A stretch of 64,000 nt of DNA from Limnomonas spitsbergensis (lineage: Eukaryota > Chlorophyta > Chlorophyceae > Chlamydomonadales), in contig JAYJMM010000087.1 of the NCBI GenBank assembly GCA_037349105.1, positions 496,001-560,000 on the forward strand, written 5' to 3'. Below are positions 10,226 to 21,812 of the stretch, piece by piece (within the stretch, counting starts at the first letter, position 1; the number at the start of each line of letters is the position of its first letter). Under the pieces are notes generated by a model. That model had not been told where the DNA came from. It saw only the letters and a list, made by a program, of their open reading frames with translations, and ran no database searches. Position numbers and translations under genes: made by a program.

Positions 10226-13200
10226 TCAAGCTTTCAGTCCGTTGTCGTCCGCCCAGGCGCGCGCGTCAGCGAAGAGCCCTGTGAGGTCCGCCGCTGCCGG
10301 CCTGTCTGCATCACAGCTGAGGTCGAAGCGGAGGTTGGCGGAGAGCTCGGGGCTCTGAATTGCGGCGAGCAGCACGGTCGTCAGGTCCGCACGGGTCACC
10401 CTGCAGACACAAAGTACATGAAGTACATGAAAACGTTTTCAATTGATCGATCCCGGTGAAATGAAGAAAATAGCTTTAGTATGTCGAGCAAGATTCAATT
10501 GTGAGCTTCATAATCGGAATATTTTTATATCACGGAATCGGTTTGGGTAGTTATTTTTGATCACATGCGAGTTTTAAAATGCCAGTGTTCTTTGGGTATT
10601 TAAATTTTAAAAGCTTAAAATTGAGAGTAAACACTATCCCTGTAACCACTTAAGGGCAGCAGATGATTGTATAAACAGGAAAGCGGCTGGAAGACAGTTT
10701 TCGGCAGAGCCCCCCCGGGCGGCCGAAGGTCGCAGGGGCGAAGCCCCCAGAGTCACCCCGTATCCGTCTGTCTGCCCGTCAGTCCGTCCGTCCGTCTGGA
10801 TGTTTCTGGAACGTCCCGGAAACTTTACGCGGTACAGCGCAAATCAATCGACTGTATTTATAAAGGTTATTCCTGTCAGACCTCAAAGCCGAGGTGCAGA
10901 AATGAGAAACTCAGCTACCAAGGCTGGATCTCACAGCGGATGACGGAAGGTGTCGTCAGTTCGTCACGCTGTCCCCTGGTGTCACGCGACAGGCCAACAG
11001 CTGTGGCTTCGCTTCTCTATGCGCAATTCGAAACGCATCATTAAAAACACGCACTTAGCCAGCGATAGAGTTGTGACACATATTTTAAAATTCTTCAACA
11101 TGGCGAGGGGGGTTGCATGGGGTCCAGGTGACCCCATCCGCACCTGCGCCTGCCCTCTGAAAACGAAGTCACATACCCGAATGCTCTTCCGTTTTTTGTG
11201 CTGCGCAGCAGCACCTCTGATTACTTGTCAAAAAACAAAGGGCAGCAAAATAGATAGCAAAACAGATAGCAGCAATAAAAGAGCAGCAAAACAAAGGTAT
11301 CCAGGGCAAACTAATTGATTCCAAACGGGAAAATATCATGTTCAGCAGGCAAACCACAACTGACAAAAAACAAAACAGCAGCTTTGGGACGGCATTTAGG
11401 CAGCAAGGTCAGCATGGGCAGCAGTGCGGGTGTGGGCCGAATTTTGTGGAGGCAGACAGGGCGATGATCAGGAGCACAACAGAAACAAATGGCATCAGCA
11501 CAATCAGCGGAATTGACAAAGGCATCCAGGCAGCAGGGGCGGCAATGCCATGTGATCCGTCGTGCAGGCAGCAGGCGGGGCGTCGACCGAGTGGGAGCCG
11601 TTGCGGGGACGGGAGTGAAGGAGGACATCAACCAGGAGCAAAAAGACGTGACAGGCGGCAGCAGAACAATCGGCGGCGCTTGCACAAACATTCACACACT
11701 CCCAGATGAGACGACAACTGGGAACTGGTTTATTTGAGGGAGGAAGCGCCACCCTTCTCTACCACGTTCTTCACCACCCTTCTCTACCACGTTCTTCACC
11801 ACCCTTCTCTACCACGTTCTTCACCACCCTCCTCTACCACGTTCTTCACCACCCTTCTCTACCACGTTCTTCACCACCCTTCTCTACCACGTTCTTCACC
11901 ACCCTCCTCTACCACGTTCTTCACCACCCTTCTCTACCACGTTCTTCACCACCCTCCTCTACCATGTTCTTCACCACCTTTCAGATAATGACACCCTCAT
12001 CATCCACACCCTCGCGACAACTCCCATCCTATCCCCAGGCCCACCAACCGGTTGCCCCGGATGATGCCCCAGCTCACCATTCTCTCCCACCCGCAGCAAG
12101 CTCCTGCGCACCTCAGTGGACAGTACTATCTGCATGCACGGCCTGTACTCCCTCAAACGAGACCCACCGGTAGACGCACAGATGCTGGTACCCCTCCCCC
12201 CCCCCCCCATACCCACCAAGACACTGCCACCATTCACCCTCACCAGCTCAGTTATGGTCACATAGGGTAGAGGCGCAAAGCGACTATCTCGTATGGGACC
12301 CCAATTGAGCTCTGAGGGCGCTAAGCGCCTGTACCGGATGGGACCCCAAATTGATCGCCCACCTGTCTACCTGGGGTGCTTGTCATTTTGTCCTGCCATC
12401 AGCAAGCTCCGGCCACAAAATACCTTACGCCTACCCCTCCGCCCGCCTCCCAATCCCTCCCCCCTCCCTGTCCACCTCCCACATACCGAGTCTGCATCCA
12501 CTAGCTGCACCCCTTCAAACGAGACCTAACCAAAGAATGCTGTCCCCCTCACCCTCACCTCTCCCCACACACCAACCACGCTGTCACCTTCCACACGTAC
12601 CCCCCAATACTGATGCTGTTATCATCCCCCCCCCCACACACTTACCTGGGGCGCTCCAGCTTGTCGTTGTGTCCGGCCAGCAGAAGGCTTCTGCCGCCTT
12701 CCGTAGACAGCAGGCCCCCTGGCTTGATGATGGTGTACGCGGCAATACCGGAGGCCATCAGATCAATCTCGCCTGCAGCAGGAGGTACGGGTGGGGTCAT
12801 GTTAAAAGTTAGCAGGGCAAGCGGGGATCGGGATAAGTGGACATCAGCCCCCTGGCTTCATGAGGGTGTACGCGGCGATACCTGAGGCCATCAGATCAAT
12901 CTCGTCTGCAACATGAGGCACAGGTGGGGTCATGTTACAAATTAGAAGGACAAGGGGGGGTCAGGATCAGAAAGCAACAGAAGAAGGGTTGTGCGCCAGG
13001 ACAGGGGTCATGATCAGAAAGGAACAGGGGACGTGAGGGGAGGACAGGGGTCATGATGTGAAAGGAGCAGGGGACGGGGAGGGCGCGGGTCATGATCAGT
13101 AGGCAGCAGGTCACCACACTTGACTAGGGTGCGAGCGGTAGTACTAGGGGCCGTCAGGTCTCTCTCCCCTACAACAGGTGAAGGGAGGACGGGTGTCATG

Positions 13201-16200
13201 TTCAGAAAGGAACAGGAGAGGGGAGGGCGCGGGTCATGATCAATTAACAGCAGGTCTCCATGCTTGATGATTGTGTCAGCGGCAATACTAGGGTCCATCA
13301 GGTCGGTCTCCCCTTCAGCAGGTGGCAGGGGGCAGGGGGAGGGCAGGGGGGCTGAGCGCGGGGCAGGCCGGAAAAAGGTGAGAGTGGCAGGCCTCAGCTG
13401 GTCTCTGTGGGCAGCTGGCCACTACGGACATCTTGCGTGATTACCAAGACCTGTAATTGGATCCCCACCCTCCCTTTTTTTGTATTCCTGCCTGTTTTAC
13501 CTGTACCCACCATTCAGCTTGTTGAGCCTTATGCCGCTGCGTCCCTGGGCAAGCAACGCGACCCCTTACCATGTTTACTTTGTTTCCTACCCACCATTCA
13601 GCTTGTACAACAGGACGTGGCCGTCACCCAGCTTATAGCATCGTCCCTACCCCCGTTCACACTGCTCTTCTAGACATGTACCCACCATTCAGCTCGTACA
13701 ACAGTGCGTGGCCGTCACCCAGCTTATAGCATCGTCCCTACCCCCGTTCACACTGCTCTTCTAGACATGTACCCACCATTCTGCTCGTACAACAGTGCGT
13801 GGCCGTCACCCAGCTTATAGCATCGTCCCTACCCCCGTTCACACTGCTCTTCTAGACATGTACCCACCATTCAGCTCGTACAACAGGACGTGGCCGTCAC
13901 CCAGCTTATAGCATCGTCCCTACCCCCGTTCACACTGCTCTTCTAGACATGTACCCACCATTCTGCTCGTACAACAGTGTGTGGCCTCCTCAAATGCATG
14001 TAACTTGCTCGCTAAACCCTTTTCCTTCAGTTGTGTTCCTGGGCCCATTGTCCCCCATGCACCCACCATTTAGCTTGTAGAACAGTGCGTGGCCGTCTCC
14101 CAGCTTGTCCAGGAATGTGTCAGGCTGTGTGGTACCCATGGAGGACACCAACAGGACATGCTCCACACCCGCCTTGATGGCAGCCCTGTTCACAGGAGAG
14201 GCGACAACATATTTGCAGGTTTAAGGGTAAAGGGTTTAGGGTTAAGGGTTTCACATGATATGCTCCACACCTGCCTTGATGGCAGCCTTGCTCACAAGTC
14301 AGTAGGCAACGGGTTCAATGGGTTTAGGGTCCAGGGTTCAGGGTTCAGGGTTAAAACAGGATATGCTCCACACCCGCCTTGATGGCAGCCCTGATCACAG
14401 GAGAGGAGACTAGGTTCGATGGGTTCAGGGTTCAGGGTTCAGAAGTTATGGTTTAGGGTTCAGGGTTCAGGTGCCATGCTGCATAGCGTGCTCATGGAAG
14501 AGGCCAACAGGATGTGATCCAAATTGTTCCACCACATCCAGCTTGTGTCCAAGGGTACCATAAGGGGGGGGGGTGGCTCAGGTCAAGGGAGGTGCACCTA
14601 TGACGGGCAATGCAGGCCCCGCGGCGTTGCGGGAGCTTGCCGGGATAAAACCAGCTTCGAATGAAAGCGATTTGAATACAAATTAGTATTGTGCTCACCA
14701 CTATTCATTTTACTCACTCGGCGTCATCAGTTCATTCACTTTTGTTGGAGTACTTGCTTGATCAGCGATGCACCGATGCATCGTTATTGGCAAACGCACG
14801 CTCAATCACCCTAATCATCCCCCTGACTTGCTCGTTCGACCCCATCCAGTCAGTGTCCTTGGGTAATCACCGCTGCTTGTATTCGTCGCTCAAGCTTCAC
14901 TACAGCTATATCACTCAGTTAACTTGTTTGCTGGAGCCCATCCAGCAGAGGCCCAAGTGAGCTCATCACTCTTTCAGTCTTTCAATCTTCCCTTTATCAC
15001 TCACCTGACTTGGTTGTTGAAGCAAATTTGGCTGAGGCCAAAGGGAGCTCATCACTCTTTCAGTTACTCAAGCTTCGCTACATCACCCACCTGACTTGAT
15101 TGTTGGAGCCCATCCAGTCGATGTCCTTGGGATACTCTCCGGGGGGGAAGTAGTACGATCCGTTAGGAGCCTTGAGGGGGTATGAAGAGGTGAGGATGAC
15201 CAATCGCCTGAGAGGGTTAGGGAAGGCAGGGGGGAGGAGGAAACGGGGGGAGTGAGGGGTATGAGGAGGTGAGGGAGGGCAGGGGGGAGGAGGAAAGGGG
15301 GGGAGTGAGGGGTATGAGGAGGTGAGAATGACCAATCACCTGACAGGGTGGGAGAGGGCAGGGGGGAGGAGGAACGGGGGGGAGAGAGGGGTATGAGGAG
15401 GTGAGGGAGGGCAGGGGGGAGGAGGAACGGGGGGGAGAGAGGGGTAAGGGCCAGTGAGGGAGGGCAGGGGGGGAGGAAAGGGGGGAGTGAGGGGTATGAG
15501 GAGGTGAGGGAGGGCTGGGGGGAGGAGGAAAGGGGGGGGGGAGAGGGGTAAGGGCCCGTGAGGGAGGGCAGGGGGGAGGAGGAAAGGGGGGAAGTGAGGG
15601 GTAAGGGCTGGTGAGGGAGGGCAGGGGGGCGGAGGAAAGGGGGGGAGTGAGGGGTAAGGGCCGGTGAGGGAGGGCAGGGGGGAGGAGGAAAGGGGGGGAG
15701 TGAGGGGTAAGGGCCGGTGAGGGAGGGCAGGGGGGAGGAGGAAAGAGGGGGGGGAGAGGGGTAAGGGCCGGTGAGGGAGGGAAGGGGGGGGGAGGAAAGG
15801 GGGGAGTGAGGGGTATGAGGAGGTGAGGGAGGGCTGGGGGGAGGAGGAAAGGGGGGGGAGAGGGGTAAGGGCCGGTAAGAGAGGGTAGGGGGGAGGAGGA
15901 AAGAGGGGGAGAGAGGGGTACAGGCCTGTGAGGGAGGGCAGGGGGGACGAGGAAAGGGGGGGAGTGAGGGGTAAGGGCCGGTGGGAGGAGGAAAGGGGGG
16001 AGTGAGGGGTATGAGGAGGTGAGGATGACCAACTGCCTGAGAGGGTGAGGTAGGGCAGGGGGGAGGAATAAAGGGTGAGAGTGGGGGGTATGAGGAGGCG
16101 AGGATGGCCAATCGCCTGAGAGGGTGGGGTAGGGCAGGGGGGAGGAGGAAAGGGGAGGAGTGAGGGGGTATGAGGAGGTGAGGATGACCAATCGCCTGAG

Positions 16201-19200
16201 AGGGTGGGAGAGGGCAGGTGGGAGGAGGAAAGGGCGGGAGTAAGGGGTAGGAGGAGGTGAGAATGACCAATTGCCTGAGAGGGTGGGGGAGGGCAGGAGG
16301 GAGGAAAGGGGGGGGAGGAGGAAAGGGGGGGAGTGAGGGGTATGAGGAGGTGAGGATGGCCCATCGCCTGAGAGAGTGAACAGGGCAGTGGATTGAAGGA
16401 GAGGAGAGAGGAAGGGATAGGGTCCAGTGCGGATGAACCATCACTAGGGATGGGGGGGGGGGGGGGTGGGAGGTGAAGGGATACTCCAAGCCCCCCCCCC
16501 CAGGAACGTTTTATCTGGGAAGATTTCAGATTATGGGGGGGGGGGGTAAGGGAGGTAAGGGGGTCCATGTATGGGTTTGTGATAGGGTGTGGAAATCTCT
16601 GTTGTACATGAGGGGTGCCTGTTGTACATGAGGGGAACATATGTTGGGAGATGGACTGTTCCAGAGGGTGCTTCAGACAGCTCACCCAACACCGTGCATT
16701 GGGCTGGCGAGGATGCTGGGTTCAGCAAGGTCCAGGGAAGGGCAACACGGTGGATGGTTAGGAGGCAGAGAGATGGAGGTCAAGGGACCCAACTGCCGGG
16801 ACGGCAGTACGGCACAGGGTTCAGGTGCTTTTGTCCACACACCGAGCTCAGAGGCTCCAGCCATTGCCGAAAAAACAACGCTTTGTAAAGATTGATGAGT
16901 GTACTGCAATGATGAGTCATGCAAACCATAGATATGTGTGACAGTTGGGAGCCGTGTCGTTCTTCCCTCTCGGGAGGAGGGGGGGGCAGCGTTTCTTATA
17001 ACGATGATCAAGATTTATTTTGTGTGAAAGACTTTGTCAGAGCCCCCGCACAAATGTCCCCGCAGGACCCCCACACAAGAGGGCCCCCTAAGCCAAAGGT
17101 ATCAACCATGCTGATACCTAGTGGAATCTTATCGGAGAAGAGCATCTCCTGCGACGAGCGCAACCCTCGTCTTAAGTTAAATTCTCTAATGAGACTGCCA
17201 GTGCAAACTGGAGGAAGGTGAGGATGACGTCAAGTCAGCATGCAATGTTGGCACGTTTTCCATTGCGCATGACACCGCTGCCCTGCGTTCCTAGTTTAGG
17301 TTCAAGCGTTTCTCATCACAATGATCAAAATTAATTTACCGGTGCATAATTTTCAAATCAAATCTCCTCCCAGGATCCCAACAAAGGATGTTCGCACGGT
17401 TACCATGTTGCACATCACCCCTGCACTGGGTTTTATCTGGAAGTGTTGCTTCCTTGGCGCCTTATTCTGGTATAAGTCATACCCCGAACCATCTGAAATA
17501 ATCACTAGGGTTACAGTTAGCGGTTCAGGGTTTGACCCTTAACCCTGCGAACCCTGAAACCCAACGCTAACAAAACTTGTTGGAGAGACCCATGAGGGTG
17601 TCGCTCACCTGACGCCCTCCATGGGGCCGACGAGGGTCTTCGGCGCGGACACGTCGCCCAAGTAGATGCCCTACGAACAGAGATCATTCAAATTCAGCAT
17701 CGCTCGGAATCTTGGTAACATGAAGGTTTTAGGGTTTAAAACAACTTCCTGGGCCAGGGTTGAGGGTTTTGGGTTCAAATGGTTAGGGTTTATATAGAAC
17801 TTCCTGGACCAGGGTTAAGGGTTTAGGGTCTATGCACCCCTTCATGGACCAGAGTTTAAGGTTAAGGACTTGAAGGTTAAGACACCACTTCCAAGGCCTG
17901 GGTTTAAAGCTTAAGGTCTTGAGTTCAGACACCACTTTCTAGGCCTGGGCAAAGGTTTTAGAGTTGAGGGTTTAGACACCACTTCCTGGGCCAGTATTAC
18001 ATTTTCCGCCTGGGTCTCACCTCGGCTTCATCGCATGCATTGCAGCCAAGCACCTCCTTGGCCTTGGTAATGTTGCGCGCTAGGGCGCGAGCCTCCACAC
18101 CAGCCCTGGGCAGCCGCAGGGTAAGGGTTAAGGGAACATGGCTTAGGGGTTGAGGGTTTAGGGTAAATGGCAGGAGGGGTTGACGATGCTGTGCACCAGG
18201 GGGTAGGCCGCCACACCAGCCCTTGGCAGCAGCAGGGTAAGGGTTTAGGGCAGCAGGGCGTAGGGGTTGAGGGTTTAGGGTAAATGGCAGGAGGGGTTGA
18301 CGATGCTGTGCACCAGGGGGTAGGCCGCCACACCAGCCTTTGGCAGCCGCAGGGTAAGGGTTAAGGGCAGCAGGGTTTAGGAGTTGTGGGTTACGGGTAA
18401 ATAGCAGGAGGGGTTGACGATGCTGTGCACCAGTGGGCAGGCCGCCACAACAGCCCTTGGCAACAGCAGGGTAAGGGTTAAGGGCAGCAGGGCTTAGGGG
18501 TTGAGGGTTAAGGGTAAATGGCAGGAGGGGTTGACGATGCTGTGCACCAGGGGGTAGGCCGCCACACCAGCCTTTGGCAGCAGCAGGGTAAGGGTTAAGG
18601 GCAGCAGGGTTTAGGAGTTGTGGGTTACGGGTAAATAGCAGGAGGGGTTGACGATGCTGTGCACCAGTGGGCAGGCCGCCACAACAGCCCTTGGCAACAG
18701 CAGGGTAAGGGTTAAGGGCAGCAGGGCTTAGGGGTTGAGGGTTAAGGGTAAATGGCAGGAGGGGTTGACGATGCTGTGCACCAGTAAGCAGGCCGCCACA
18801 ACAGCCCTTGGCAGCAGCAGGGTAAGGGTTTAGGGCAGCAGGGCTTAGGGGTTGAGGGTTTAGGGTAAATGGCAGGAGGGGTGACGATACTGTGCACCAG
18901 GGGGCAAGACGCCACACCAGCCCTTGGCAGCAGCAGGGTAAGGGTTAAGGGCAGCATGGCTTAGGGGCTGAGGGTTTAGTGTAAATGGCAGGAGGGGTTC
19001 ACTATGCTGTGCACCAGGGGGCAGGCCGCCACACCAGCCCTGAGCGACCACAGGGCTTTGTGAGAATACCCTTAGAATGAGAAGGGTTCAGGATTCATCA
19101 GGATGTGAAGAATTCATCAGGATTTTAATATGAAAATTCGGGCTTGACGAGCAGGTTTGCAGGATTCCAAGAGGAGGCTGGATACAACGAGGTGGCTTTC

Positions 19201-20655
19201 AGGTTTTGGGTTCAAGGAGAAGGGTTTCAGGGTTTAGGGTTTAGGGCTTCAAGGCCTTCAGGATTTAAGGACACGGATTTCAGGTTTCGGCTTAGAGCAG
19301 AAGAACTTTTTGTCGCAGCGCCAACAGAGCTAGCCGGCGGTCTTTTCCGGGCGAGGGTCTGCGCCTCCGCGCAAGCCCTGCCTGGCAGGAGGGGTTAAGG
19401 AAGGCCCCGAATAGCCATACGGAGTTGGTGCATGCAAGTTACTGCCTGCAAACCTCACTGGGGTATATAACTAGCTCTTTGCTTAAAGACCTTTTTGTTC
19501 TTCTTTTTTGTTAAATGGAAACAATTGTAGAGAGGGAACAGGTGGAGAGGATATGGGCATACAGCCGAGAGCAGACATACCTCGCCGGAAGGGCCAGTCG
19601 CTTTTTCACCCTACCAAGCCAGAAATCATAACCTGAATTCAAGAGATTGATTGATTGGAACCGGGACTTATCTTCAAGTGAATAATCGAACCTGGATTCA
19701 GCTTGTAATCGAAATTCAAATTTCGACCCGAATTCAAACTGACAAACGATTATAAGGCAGCGTGTGCTATTTATACCATATGACGGGATGATCAACCTGA
19801 TTCAGAGATCCCCCAGTCGAGCGATTCAGATAAAATGTCATCCTTGCGTCTGGGTGACATTGGGGGTGCTTGAGGCAGATCCGAGTTTGCACTCCCCGAC
19901 CTAAATCCACACCGACACCCGCTACCCAGTGTTCGTTTAGTGCACACTGCACCACCTTTAAGCTGGCTGTGAGACAGCTGTCATTCGGCCGATAGGGACC
20001 CAACCTACACTGGCGGAGGGCCAGTGTTCCAGAGCAGCAGAACTTGCTGCACCAGTCCCCTTCCTACAGACAAAAGCCGTGACATTTGCTGCGGATTTCT
20101 AGCTGAAGTCCTGGACAAGTAACATCAATCTCAACCATGAGTGTTTTGATCCAGATATTTCCTAAGGAGTGAGAGGAAGGGGAGACTGCCGGTGCGTCCA
20201 GTGGCACTTATCACCAACAATGGTCTACAGGCCCTGAAGCCAGGGGGGCAGATGTGGCTGAATAGTAGCTGACCCCCCAGCAATCAAGCTACTAACGGGT
20301 CTTACTTGCGGAGTGAGAGAAAGAGGAGGCTGCCGGTGCGTCCAGTGGCACCCGTCACAAGGACAGGGCCAGGCTCCGAATCCGCTGCGAGGCTGGCTGA
20401 TAGGGTCTCGCCATGCATCTGCCGAGCGCCTCTAGGGGATGCATCAACGTATCCGGATCCGAGCAGTGCAAGCAGGAGCAGCGGTAGCAGGCCCATGCAG
20501 TTGAGGTTTGAACCTGGTATGGTGGCAGGCAGGTTAAGAAGGTGGGTTTTAGCCTTCGTCGGGTTTGTAGGTGTGGGAAGACACGCCGTGAGCTTACGCT
20601 CTGCGCTCTTGAAACGCAGGACATGGAGATCCATGAACGCACCGGTTGTGCTCAT
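10226..20655 (-). CDS. Atypical SDR (At5g02240-like NAD(P)-binding protein), 7 exons
   Basis: My minus-strand model has exons 20655-20306, 18105-18021, 17670-17609, 15207-15091, 14185-14067, 12772-12646 and 10400-10226. All introns are GT-AG, phases join without conflict, and the product is 344 aa. Exon 1 carries a long N-terminal extension with a hydrophobic segment (MGLLPLLLLALLGSGYVDA, residues about 54-72), then the Rossmann motif VLVTGATGRTGS (TGxTGxxG). Later exons give GVEARALARN, GIYLGDV, LVILTSSYP, GVEHVLLVSSMG, IAAYTIIKPGGLL, LLAGHNDKLE and a terminal VTRADL...FDL block. This is the motif order of the At5g02240-type atypical SDR family, whose substrates are mostly unknown. The extension suggests a plastid or secretory route (inference). 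An upstream in-frame GTG exists, but ATG at 20655 is the better start. Its introns are packed with copies of its own exon edges. Confidence 0.82.
10401..12645 (-). other. SDR intron 6
   Basis: This 2.2-kb intron holds the 26-bp minisatellite and a CGTC-rich microsatellite near 10757-10800. It also holds a GCAGCA-rich stretch at 11210-11660, and two related segments near 12130-12190 and 12490-12540 sharing a TCAAACGAGACC core. ORFs of 120-150 codons at 11311-11709 show no domain and lie inside the intron. Confidence 0.55.
11752..11987 (+). repeat. 26-bp minisatellite in SDR intron 6
   Basis: About nine head-to-tail units of 26 bp contain TTCTCTACCACGTTCTTCAC. The period is not a multiple of three and the units lack stops, so all three plus frames stay open. 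The long ORFs here are therefore by-products. Confidence 0.85.
12842..13330 (-). repeat. Decayed copies of the 5' edge of SDR exon 6
   Basis: Three partial copies of the start of exon 6 lie in the upstream intron: 12920-12842, about 13165-13105 and 13330-13245. They read DEIDLMASGIAAYTLMKPGG (then stop), GERDLTAPSTTARTLVKCGD and GETDLMDPSIAADTIIKHGD, against GEIDLMASGIAAYTIIKPGG in the true exon. The two nearest copies keep an acceptor-like AG (GCAG and GTAG). Copies are more diverged with distance from the exon. Confidence 0.75.
13585..13985 (-). repeat. About 92-bp tandem repeat derived from the 3' edge of SDR exon 5
   Basis: Five tandem units each contain a copy of the exon 5 end (KLGDGHALLYELNG in the array, KLGDGHALFYKLNG in the exon) plus the GTGGGT donor and following intron bases. 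They lie downstream, in transcript order, of true exon 5 (14185-14067). Any unit could offer a decoy donor. Confidence 0.8.
14250..14560 (-). repeat. Copies of the 5' edge of SDR exon 5 with telomere-like motifs
   Basis: Two clear copies of the start of exon 5 (AAIKAGVEHI) lie near 14300-14255 and 14400-14355, upstream of the real exon. A weaker copy lies near 14480-14530. They are separated by runs of GGGTTTAGGG and GGGTTCAGGG type motifs. The second copy keeps a usable-looking CAG acceptor. Confidence 0.75.
14790..15060 (-). repeat. Decayed copies of the 3' edge of SDR exon 4
   Basis: Three segments (about 14825-14865, 14925-14960 and 15005-15045) resemble the end of exon 4, where true exon 4 reads DIDWMGSNNQ before its GTGGGT donor. 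They keep the CCCATCCAG and TTGTTGGAG-like words but are frame-broken. Confidence 0.6.
15225..16380 (-). repeat. Purine-rich minisatellite seeded from the 5' edge of SDR exon 4
   Basis: About 1.15 kb of GGGGGGAGGAGG-type sequence. Interspersed units retain the start of exon 4: the acceptor-like CTCTCAG with bases encoding LVILTSSYP recurs near 15350, 16035, 16115, 16200, 16280 and 16370. Intervening units keep only a TCATACCCCTCACTCCCC-like core on the minus strand. Long Pro/Ser-rich ORFs here (up to 468 codons) are by-products. A strong purine/pyrimidine asymmetry could form triplex or R-loop structures (inference). Confidence 0.75.
16381..17608 (-). other. Remainder of SDR intron 3
   Basis: It contains poly-G/poly-C runs near 16450-16550, two near-identical TGTTGTACATGAGGGG words near 16600-16635, and unique sequence. 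No exon is needed here, since exons 3 and 4 join in phase (GGC GTC AG / G CGA TTG). Confidence 0.5.
17500..17995. repeat. Degenerate telomere-like repeats around SDR exon 3
   Basis: Scattered GGGTTTAGGG, GGTTAAGGGTTTAGGG and ACCCTTAACCCTG variants flank exon 3. A roughly 60-bp unit containing CACTTCCTGGGCCAG recurs between 17740 and 17995. These are interstitial TTTAGGG-like tracts. Confidence 0.6.
18110..19055 (-). repeat. 117-bp tandem array derived from the 5' edge of SDR exon 2
   Basis: About eight units, with marker positions at 18165, 18282, 18399, 18516, 18633, 18750, 18867 and 18983, so spacing is 117 bp (once 116). Each contains a decayed start of exon 2 (GCTGGTGTGG...), a CAG acceptor-like site, and TTTAGGG/TTAAGGG motifs. 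Because 117 is divisible by three, one minus frame stays open for 306 codons with a 39-residue repeat; I regard that as a by-product. Alternate units share private variants (GGGTTTAGGAGTTGTGGG), which suggests duplication of two-unit blocks. Confidence 0.85.
20155..20210 (-). repeat. Decayed copy of the 3' edge of SDR exon 1
   Basis: The minus strand reads ISATGRTGSLPFLSL, a copy of exon 1's VTGATGRTGSLLFLSL. It lies about 140 bp downstream of the true donor in transcript order. Confidence 0.7.
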
Positions 20656-21812
20656 CGTATCGTCAGCTTTAAGATTGCGATGGATGAGTTGAAAGATGGA
20701 GCGCAACGCTTGGCTGTGAGCCACACAACGACAATGGCAGGTTCGGTTGCCTCTCCCACACTTGTCAGTTAGTCCGCTTCAAATCTAGATAACGCGATCG
20801 GTTTTTGCGGCATGAGGCAGGCTTGAGGTTGGCATGTCTGCGTCTCAGGTTTCTAGATTTGAGCGGCCGGTCTCACATCTGGTATAGTCACAGCAAAAGA
20901 AACATCAACAGATCTTAGTGGAGGCTGCCGTGGGCCGTAGCGTACGTCACGCCCCTGAGGTTTTCTGCCAGCCTGGTAGCCTGGTCGGTACTCGGTAGGC
21001 AGCGTCACGCCCCTGGAGGTGTTTGCACGCCTGGCAGGCTGTGATGATAAGTATATGCGTGAAGACAAGGACTCGTCAAGAGATTTGATCGGCTCATCTC
21101 CTCCGGAAAACGTCTCAACTTGTAAGCGTACCTCGTCGATGACCAGGTTTAAGCTATTCTGTGAGTTGGTTGCCTCTTGGTTTCGGGAACCATCTCAGCG
21201 CGATCGTTCTTCATTAAAGACGCCATTTCTATTGCCAGATCAAAATAAGCGGCGACACTTGTGGTTCCGAGGTCACGAATCGTCGCAGAACGGATCGGCG
21301 CCCCTAGATCAAACCTCTGGCACCATGAAGTTTGCTGTGAACATCACGGGTTTCAGTGGAAACAGTTTTGGTTTTAGGCGTGAAAAAATCACGATCGCGA
21401 ACAACCGGATTCAAACCGCGCTGGTTTAAGGCGCCAGTGGAAACATCCCCTAAGCAGCTGACGCAAATCTAACGGCACATCAATCGCTCCAGACGCGTCT
21501 TAAGATTCAAACCAGGCTCTTGCGCTGCAACCGACCCAACCAAACGCGACCTAACCGAAAGCGACGCGATTCTTGCCCCCATACAGGTTGGACCCCCTTT
21601 CTTGCACCTGCCCTGATACGATACACGGGGTATACGGACATACGGTGCACGAAATGCCGTATTCCTGAAGGCATGCTCAGGCGGCAGGCGCAGACCGCTC
21701 ACTTCTTCAGTATTTTTTGTTTCTTTACAACTGACGTGTCATCTGTGATCATAGTCCTCACGTTTGTCGAGAATTTGCTGGGAGTTTGCGCTCGTCGATC
21801 CAGAACAACCCT
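20656..21812. other. Intergenic interval between divergent SDR and BTB-WD40 genes
   Basis: These two genes are divergent, so both promoters should lie here. A near-duplicate (TCACGCCCCTGAGG and TCACGCCCCTGGAGG) occurs at about 20948 and 21005. No TATA-like element in a convincing position and no further coding exon was recognised. Confidence 0.45.

Noticed and set aside
11169..11752. Cys-rich minus-strand and plus-strand ORFs of 80-126 codons
   Set aside because: They lie within SDR intron 6 in GCAGCA-rich sequence, overlap each other on both strands, and match no family I know.
15083..16685. Pro/Ser-rich minus-strand ORFs of 324-468 codons
   Set aside because: Translation of the purine-rich minisatellite in SDR intron 3. 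The same bases are open in several frames and only the end overlaps true exon 4.
17997..18917. 306-codon minus-strand ORF with 39-residue repeats
   Set aside because: It follows from the 117-bp period of an intronic array. Only its last part overlaps true exon 2, in another frame.
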